DNA from: Treponema sp. | Lineage (GTDB): Bacteria > Spirochaetota > Spirochaetia > Treponematales > Breznakiellaceae | Assembly: GCA_031254385.1 (NCBI GenBank) | Contig: JAIRUO010000122.1 | Location: 1 to 6,470, forward strand | Reading direction: 5' to 3' | DNA: 6,470 bases | In this document: one piece after another, positions 1-3,723 of the stretch | Layout of the letters: every line of letters begins with the position of its first letter | How positions within the stretch are numbered: position 1 is the first letter of the stretch | Position numbers and translations under genes: made by a program | Notes under the pieces: generated by a model | Told to the model about the DNA's origin: nothing | What the model saw: the letters and a program-made list of their open reading frames with translations, nothing else | Database searches by the model: none

Positions 1-4
1 TTAT

Positions 5-184
5 ATGCGGATGCGAAGAACCATAAAACTACCTGGAGTATCTTTCATTCCGATATTTATCCTAATAGTTATAGCGATGTTTTCAGGCTGTGGGAAAGGT
101 GTCCCTACTCCCCACTCCCCACTCCCCATTTGCCTCGTTCAGGGACATTCCCGGCGTTACAGCGGAGGAAATTGCTGCTATTGA
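5..184 (+). CDS. Out-of-frame lipoprotein signal peptide of the downstream kinase (5' gene fragment)
   Basis: This 59-codon reading frame starts at ATG 5 (a second in-frame ATG is at 11) and stops at TGA 182-184. It begins MRMRRTIK, a positively charged n-region, continues with a hydrophobic stretch ending IPIFILIVIAMFSGC, and has a lipobox-like F-S-G-C with Cys29 at 89-91. This is a type II (lipoprotein) signal peptide; Phe at -3 is unusual but fits relaxed lipoboxes such as those of spirochaetes. Beyond about codon 34 the frame runs through the ACTCCCC repeats into low-complexity sequence and ends, while the next frame carries the solute-binding domain that needs export. I infer that this is the true 5' end of the kinase gene, separated from it by a frame change at 107-127. 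Any ribosome binding site lies left of the window. The signal peptide is convincing; its status (phase-off allele, broken gene or sequencing error) is open. Confidence 0.72.
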   Translation: MRMRRTIKLPGVSFIPIFILIVIAMFSGCGKGVPTPHSPLPICLVQGHSRRYSGGNCCY

Positions 185-3100
185 AGCCTTGAAACAAGGT
201 TCATTGCGGCAGACCGGTGCCTTTATATATGGAACGACTCCCAACTCTGAGTCTTTTATCGGTGACGATGGAGAAGTCCACGGTTTCACCGCCCTGTTTT
301 GCGAATGGATGAAGGATCTGCTTGGCCTGCCGTTTAGGCCGGTAATCTACAGTTGGGGCGATTTGGTCAACAGACTTGAAACAGGCGAAATTGATTTTAC
401 CGGCGAGCTTACCCCCGTAGAAGATCGCCGCGATACTTATTTTATGACCAGCGCCATAGCAGAACGCACGATCAGGTATTTTAGAATACAAGATAGCCCG
501 CCGTTTGAAGAAATAGCGCGGCTGCATCCGCTGCGCTACGCCTTTTTAACCGGCACTACCACCTGGCGGGCCGTTATTGCCTCTTTCTCAAGCTTGGATT
601 ACGAGACTGTCTTTGTTGACGACAGCTCCCTTGTTTACGATATGCTGAAAAGTGGCGAAGTAGATGCATTCTTTAACGAAGGCCCCGGCGAATACATCTT
701 TGATATTCATGGCGACGTTGTAAGCCATTCTTTTGTCCCGCTCATTGTCGAGTCGGTATCGCTTGCCACGCGCAAAGAGGCCCTTCTCCCAATAATTTCC
801 GTTATGAATAAGGCTATATTAAACGGCGGCAGGAGTTACCTTTCGCAGTTGTACAACAGAGGTTACCTTGATTATCAAAGGCATAAATTGAATTTGCGCC
901 TGACAGATGAGGAACGCACATATCTCCAGAACAATTCTACTATCCGGGTGGCGGCCGAGTACGACGGCTACCCTGTAAGCTTTTACAATGCCTACGAAAA
1001 TGAATGGCAGGGCATCGCCTTTGACATACTGGATGAAGTAAAACAGCTTACCGGGCTTAAGTTCGATGTGGCTAACGGGCGTTATGCGGAATGGCCCGAA
1101 TTGCTAGAAATGCTTAGAAGCGGCGAGGCCGCCATGATAACGGAACTCCTGCGTACCGATGATCGCATTGGGCTTTATGTATGGCCGAAAAATTTTTTCA
1201 TCTCGGACAACTTTGCGCTTTTATCCAAATCCGAATATCCCAATTTGAGCCTGAACGATATTATGAACGCGAGAGTGGCGTTACGAAAAGATACCGCCTA
1301 TGCAGAGCTGTTCTACAAATGGTTTCCGAACCACGCGCACACTTTTGAGTATGAAAGCCATAACCAAGCCTTTGGGGCTCTGGTGAGGGGTGAGGTTGAT
1401 GTAGTTATGTCCGACCGCACGGAGCTTCTTTATTTTTCAAACTATAACGAACTTCCGGGCTACAAAGTAAATCTGGTGTTTGACCGACCGTCTGAAACCA
1501 CCTTTGGCTTTAATGCGGGCGAAGGCGTATTAGCCGACATCATTGACAAAGCGCTTATGCTTGTAGATGTGGAAGCCATTTCCAGCAATTGGTTATACAA
1601 AACCTACGACTACAAGGCAAAATTGCTTGAGGCGCAGCGCCCGTGGCTGTTTGGCGCGATTGGGCTGTCCTTGGTCGTACTGAGTCTGATACTGGTCATG
1701 CTATACAGAAGTCGCAATGTAAGGAAACTGCTTTCAAGATTGGTGGCGGAAAAGACAGCCACAATTAGAACAGAAAGCGTAAGATTCAAAGAAAGGGCAC
1801 ACTGGTATGAGTCAATACTTCATAGCATACCGTTCCCCCTTTCAATTACCGATACTGAGCGGAAATGGACCTTTGTCAATGCGGCTACTAGTAATTTTCT
1901 AGGCGAGAAAATACAAGACCTTGTCGGCAGACCTTGTAGCAACTGGAACGCCAACATCTGCAAAACACCCGATTGCGGTATTGAATGTGTTCTTCGTGGC
2001 GTAAAGCAGACGCGCTTTTCACAGAAAGGATTATCCTATCAAGTCGATGTTGAAATACTGAAAAGTCTGGAAGGTGAACCCATAGGCTTTATCGAATTTG
2101 TGCAGGATGTTACAAAACTGGAGCAGGCGATAAAACAGGAAGCAGAAGCAGAAGCCGCTAATCGCGCCAAATCTATGTTTTTAGCAACCATGAGCCACGA
2201 AATTCGCACGCCCATGAACGCAATAATAGGCATGGCGGAGCTTGCCCTCCGTGCTGATAATATAGAGGCAGCCCGCGAACACGTCTTTACGGTAAAACAA
2301 GCCGCTGCCAACCTTCTATCAATTATTAACGACATACTGGACTTTTCAAAAATAGAGACAGGGAAACTGGAAGTAGTCTCAAAGGATTATTTATTTTCAT
2401 CGCTGGTAAACGACGTGATAAATATCATCAGGATGCGCGCAATTGATTCGAAGCTGCGCTTCGTCGTCAATATAGACTGTAGCATACCGAATGCATTGAT
2501 TGGCGATGAAATAAGGATACGCCAGGCATTGCTGAACATACTGGGGAATGCGATCAAATATACAGAAAACGGCTTTGTCGCGTTCACGGTGCGCGTGACA
2601 CAGATTGAGGAAGACACGGTAAAACTTGAGATGGAGGTAAAGGACTCAGGCATAGGGATAAAGGAAGAGAACATAAAAGGACTGTTCCACGAGTATGCGC
2701 AGTTTGATCTGGAGAAGCACAGGGGCATAGAAGGGACTGGCCTTGGCCTGGTGATAACGCGGGGCATTCTGGAGGCGATGGGGGGTGACATCGGAGTAAA
2801 ATCGGAATACGGCAAAGGCAGCGTTTTTACGATTAACCTACCGCAGCAGATTCGCTCAAATAAAGCTCTGGCATCTGTCGAAAACCCTTCAGAAAAGAAC
2901 GTTCTGATGTTTGAGCGACGTGAAGTATACGTGGATTCGATAATGCATACAATGGAAAACCTCGGGGTAAAGTGTTTATTTGTATCGGATGACATGGAGC
3001 TACAAGAAAAGCTGTCAAGCGGGGAATATAATTTTATTTTTATGCCTTATGGGCTGTATATAAAGAGCAGGGACACAATAACAGAGTTTGAACGAAAAGT

Positions 3101-3668
3101 AAAAACAGTAGTGCTAACGGAATTTGGTGAAACGGTGCCTGGTAACAAAATAAACGCGCTGGCGATGCCGGTATACTCGCTGCCGGTTGCTAACATATTA
3201 AACGGAACAACAGACAGTTTCTCATACAGCGTAAGCAATGAATTCACGGCAAGGTTTACGGCACCCGAGGCGAGTGTTCTTGTGGTAGACGACATACTAA
3301 CAAACTTGAAAGTGGCTAACGGACTTCTTTTGCCGTATAAGATGCGTGTTGATTTGTGCAAGAACGGCATGACCGCAATAGAGGCAGTAAAAATGAATCG
3401 CTACGATTTAATATTCATGGATCACAAGATGCCGGAGATGGACGGAATAGAAACGACGCTCAAGATACGGGCGATGGGGGAAGAAGACGCGTACTACAGC
3501 GAAGTGCCTGTAATAGCGCTGACCGCCAACGCTGTTTCTGGGACGAAAGAGATGTTTATGGAAAACGGGTTTAACGATTTCCTGTCAAAACCGATAGACA
3601 CGGTGAAGCTTGACGCTGTTCTGGGAAGATGGATACCAAAGGAAAAACAAAAAAGCGATATTATATAA
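90..3668 (+). CDS. BvgS-like hybrid sensor histidine kinase with two solute-binding domains
   Basis: Membrane hybrid kinase, 1192 codons from GTG 90. Domains in order: family-3 solute-binding domain 1 (about residues 43-265); domain 2 (about 284-508); membrane helix (518-541) followed by a basic stretch; PAS (about 566-680) with Cys616, 624, 629 and 633; HisKA with H-box His703; HATPase with N-box Asn816/Asn820, Asp852-x-Gly-x-Gly and a Gly882-Thr-Gly-Leu-Gly lid; a receiver-like domain (936-1042) with Pro986 at the phospho-acceptor position; and a true receiver (about 1063-1180) with Asp1067/1068, acceptor Asp1111, Thr1145 and Lys1167. The order resembles BvgS/EvgS, but no HPt domain follows. 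Periplasmic ligand binding is expected to control His703 autophosphorylation and transfer to Asp1111; the ligand is unknown. GTG 90 is a poor start: it lies inside the lipobox codons of another frame, lacks a clear Shine-Dalgarno and gives no signal peptide. The natural start is probably ATG 5 or 11 after a frame correction at 107-127. Confidence 0.93.
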   Translation: MGKVSLLPTPHSPFASFRDIPGVTAEEIAAIEALKQGSLRQTGAFIYGTTPNSESFIGDDGEVHGFTALFCEWMKDLLGLPFRPVIYSWGDLVNRLETGEIDFTGELTPVEDRRDTYFMTSAIAERTIRYFRIQDSPPFEEIARLHPLRYAFLTGTTTWRAVIASFSSLDYETVFVDDSSLVYDMLKSGEVDAFFNEGPGEYIFDIHGDVVSHSFVPLIVESVSLATRKEALLPIISVMNKAILNGGRSYLSQLYNRGYLDYQRHKLNLRLTDEERTYLQNNSTIRVAAEYDGYPVSFYNAYENEWQGIAFDILDEVKQLTGLKFDVANGRYAEWPELLEMLRSGEAAMITELLRTDDRIGLYVWPKNFFISDNFALLSKSEYPNLSLNDIMNARVALRKDTAYAELFYKWFPNHAHTFEYESHNQAFGALVRGEVDVVMSDRTELLYFSNYNELPGYKVNLVFDRPSETTFGFNAGEGVLADIIDKALMLVDVEAISSNWLYKTYDYKAKLLEAQRPWLFGAIGLSLVVLSLILVMLYRSRNVRKLLSRLVAEKTATIRTESVRFKERAHWYESILHSIPFPLSITDTERKWTFVNAATSNFLGEKIQDLVGRPCSNWNANICKTPDCGIECVLRGVKQTRFSQKGLSYQVDVEILKSLEGEPIGFIEFVQDVTKLEQAIKQEAEAEAANRAKSMFLATMSHEIRTPMNAIIGMAELALRADNIEAAREHVFTVKQAAANLLSIINDILDFSKIETGKLEVVSKDYLFSSLVNDVINIIRMRAIDSKLRFVVNIDCSIPNALIGDEIRIRQALLNILGNAIKYTENGFVAFTVRVTQIEEDTVKLEMEVKDSGIGIKEENIKGLFHEYAQFDLEKHRGIEGTGLGLVITRGILEAMGGDIGVKSEYGKGSVFTINLPQQIRSNKALASVENPSEKNVLMFERREVYVDSIMHTMENLGVKCLFVSDDMELQEKLSSGEYNFIFMPYGLYIKSRDTITEFERKVKTVVLTEFGETVPGNKINALAMPVYSLPVANILNGTTDSFSYSVSNEFTARFTAPEASVLVVDDILTNLKVANGLLLPYKMRVDLCKNGMTAIEAVKMNRYDLIFMDHKMPEMDGIETTLKIRAMGEEDAYYSEVPVIALTANAVSGTKEMFMENGFNDFLSKPIDTVKLDAVLGRWIPKEKQKSDII
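107..127 (+). repeat. Heptanucleotide tandem repeat (ACTCCCC) x3
   Basis: Three perfect copies of ACTCCCC occupy 107-113, 114-120 and 121-127, followed by one further matching base (A128). The tract lies exactly between the signal peptide frame (codons starting at positions 2 mod 3) and the kinase frame (0 mod 3). Seven is 1 mod 3, so removing one unit, or adding two, joins the two frames. The join with two units would read ...CGKGVPTPHSPFASFRDIP. The repeat is plain in the sequence; its role as a switch is inferred. Heptameric short tandem repeats also occur as dispersed elements in some bacteria, notably cyanobacteria, so a genome-wide repeat family is possible. Confidence 0.9.
2137..2866 (+). 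repeat. Transmitter direct repeat, copy 1 (in gene 1)
   Basis: This block covers the coiled-coil end after the PAS domain, HisKA and HATPase. From 2163 to 2866 it aligns without a gap to 5767-6470, at a constant offset of 3604. By hand count of 235 codons, 92 of 705 bases and 30 residues differ, about 87% identity for both DNA and protein. The longest perfect run is 50 nt at 2499-2548, over the N-box. Identity is roughly 84% before 2499 and 90% after. The sensor parts upstream share no evident homology, so the left edge is near 2137, at the AEAEAANRAKS motif. The right edge cannot be set because copy 2 leaves the window. Confidence 0.93.
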
Positions 3669-3680
3669 AGGAATAGGGAT

Positions 3681-3695
3681 ATGAGTAAACTGTAA
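3681..3695 (+). other. Possible four-codon minicistron (MSKL) between the kinase genes
   Basis: ATG 3681 is followed by AGT AAA CTG and TAA 3693-3695. An AAGGAATAGGG stretch (3668-3678) lies just upstream, close to the start; its AAGGA part is at a usable distance. The stop meets the first base of the small inverted repeat before gene 2. It could be a leader that couples translation of gene 2 to ribosomes leaving gene 1, the remnant of a lost gene start, or chance. No direct evidence of translation can be seen, and such short frames are common by chance. Confidence 0.2.
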
Positions 3696-3722
3696 TTTCA
3701 GACATTATAGAGGAGCTGAAAT
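3695..3722 (+). promoter_or_regulatory. Small inverted repeat with the gene 2 Shine-Dalgarno in its loop
   Basis: ATTTCAG (3695-3701) and CTGAAAT (3716-3722) are perfect 7-base complements around a 14-nt loop that contains GAGGAG. The stem has only two G-C pairs, so it is weak. It has no U-tract and no G-C-rich stem, so it is not an intrinsic terminator. If it forms, it presents the ribosome binding site in an open loop directly before ATG 3724. The arms are visible; any regulatory role is inference. Confidence 0.35.
3710..3715 (+). promoter_or_regulatory. Ribosome binding site of the second kinase (GAGGAG)
   Basis: GAGGAG lies 8 nt before ATG 3724, a near-ideal Shine-Dalgarno sequence and spacing. 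It fixes the start of the second kinase, which then begins with the first membrane helix as expected for this sensor type. Confidence 0.85.
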
Positions 3723-3723
3723 A

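Noticed and set aside
90..92. GTG 90 as the genuine start of gene 1
   Set aside because: It falls inside the lipobox codons of the signal peptide frame, has no good Shine-Dalgarno, and would leave two periplasmic binding domains without an export signal. It is kept only as the formal 5' limit of the open frame.
83..527. Minus-strand open frames over 83-289 and 201-527
   Set aside because: They lie opposite the first solute-binding domain of gene 1, have no recognisable domain or ribosome binding site, and are explained as antisense shadows of a strongly coding frame.
2039..3370. Minus-strand open frames at 2039-2335, 2387-2995, 2833-3018 and 3047-3370
   Set aside because: They are antisense to HisKA, HATPase and receiver coding sequence. 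The pattern recurs opposite the repeat copy in gene 2 (5589-5939, 6177-6440), as expected when the forward sequence is duplicated, and the products are low-complexity.
3356..3574. Plus-strand 72-codon frame inside the receiver
   Set aside because: It overlaps the receiver in another frame, including the acceptor Asp and its surroundings; the product is unlike any known protein and rich in Arg, Asn and Gly.
3669..3723. Intrinsic terminator or promoter between the two kinases
   Set aside because: The only inverted repeat is A+T-rich with no U-tract, and no convincing -35/-10 pair fits in 55 nt, so a shared transcript is more likely.
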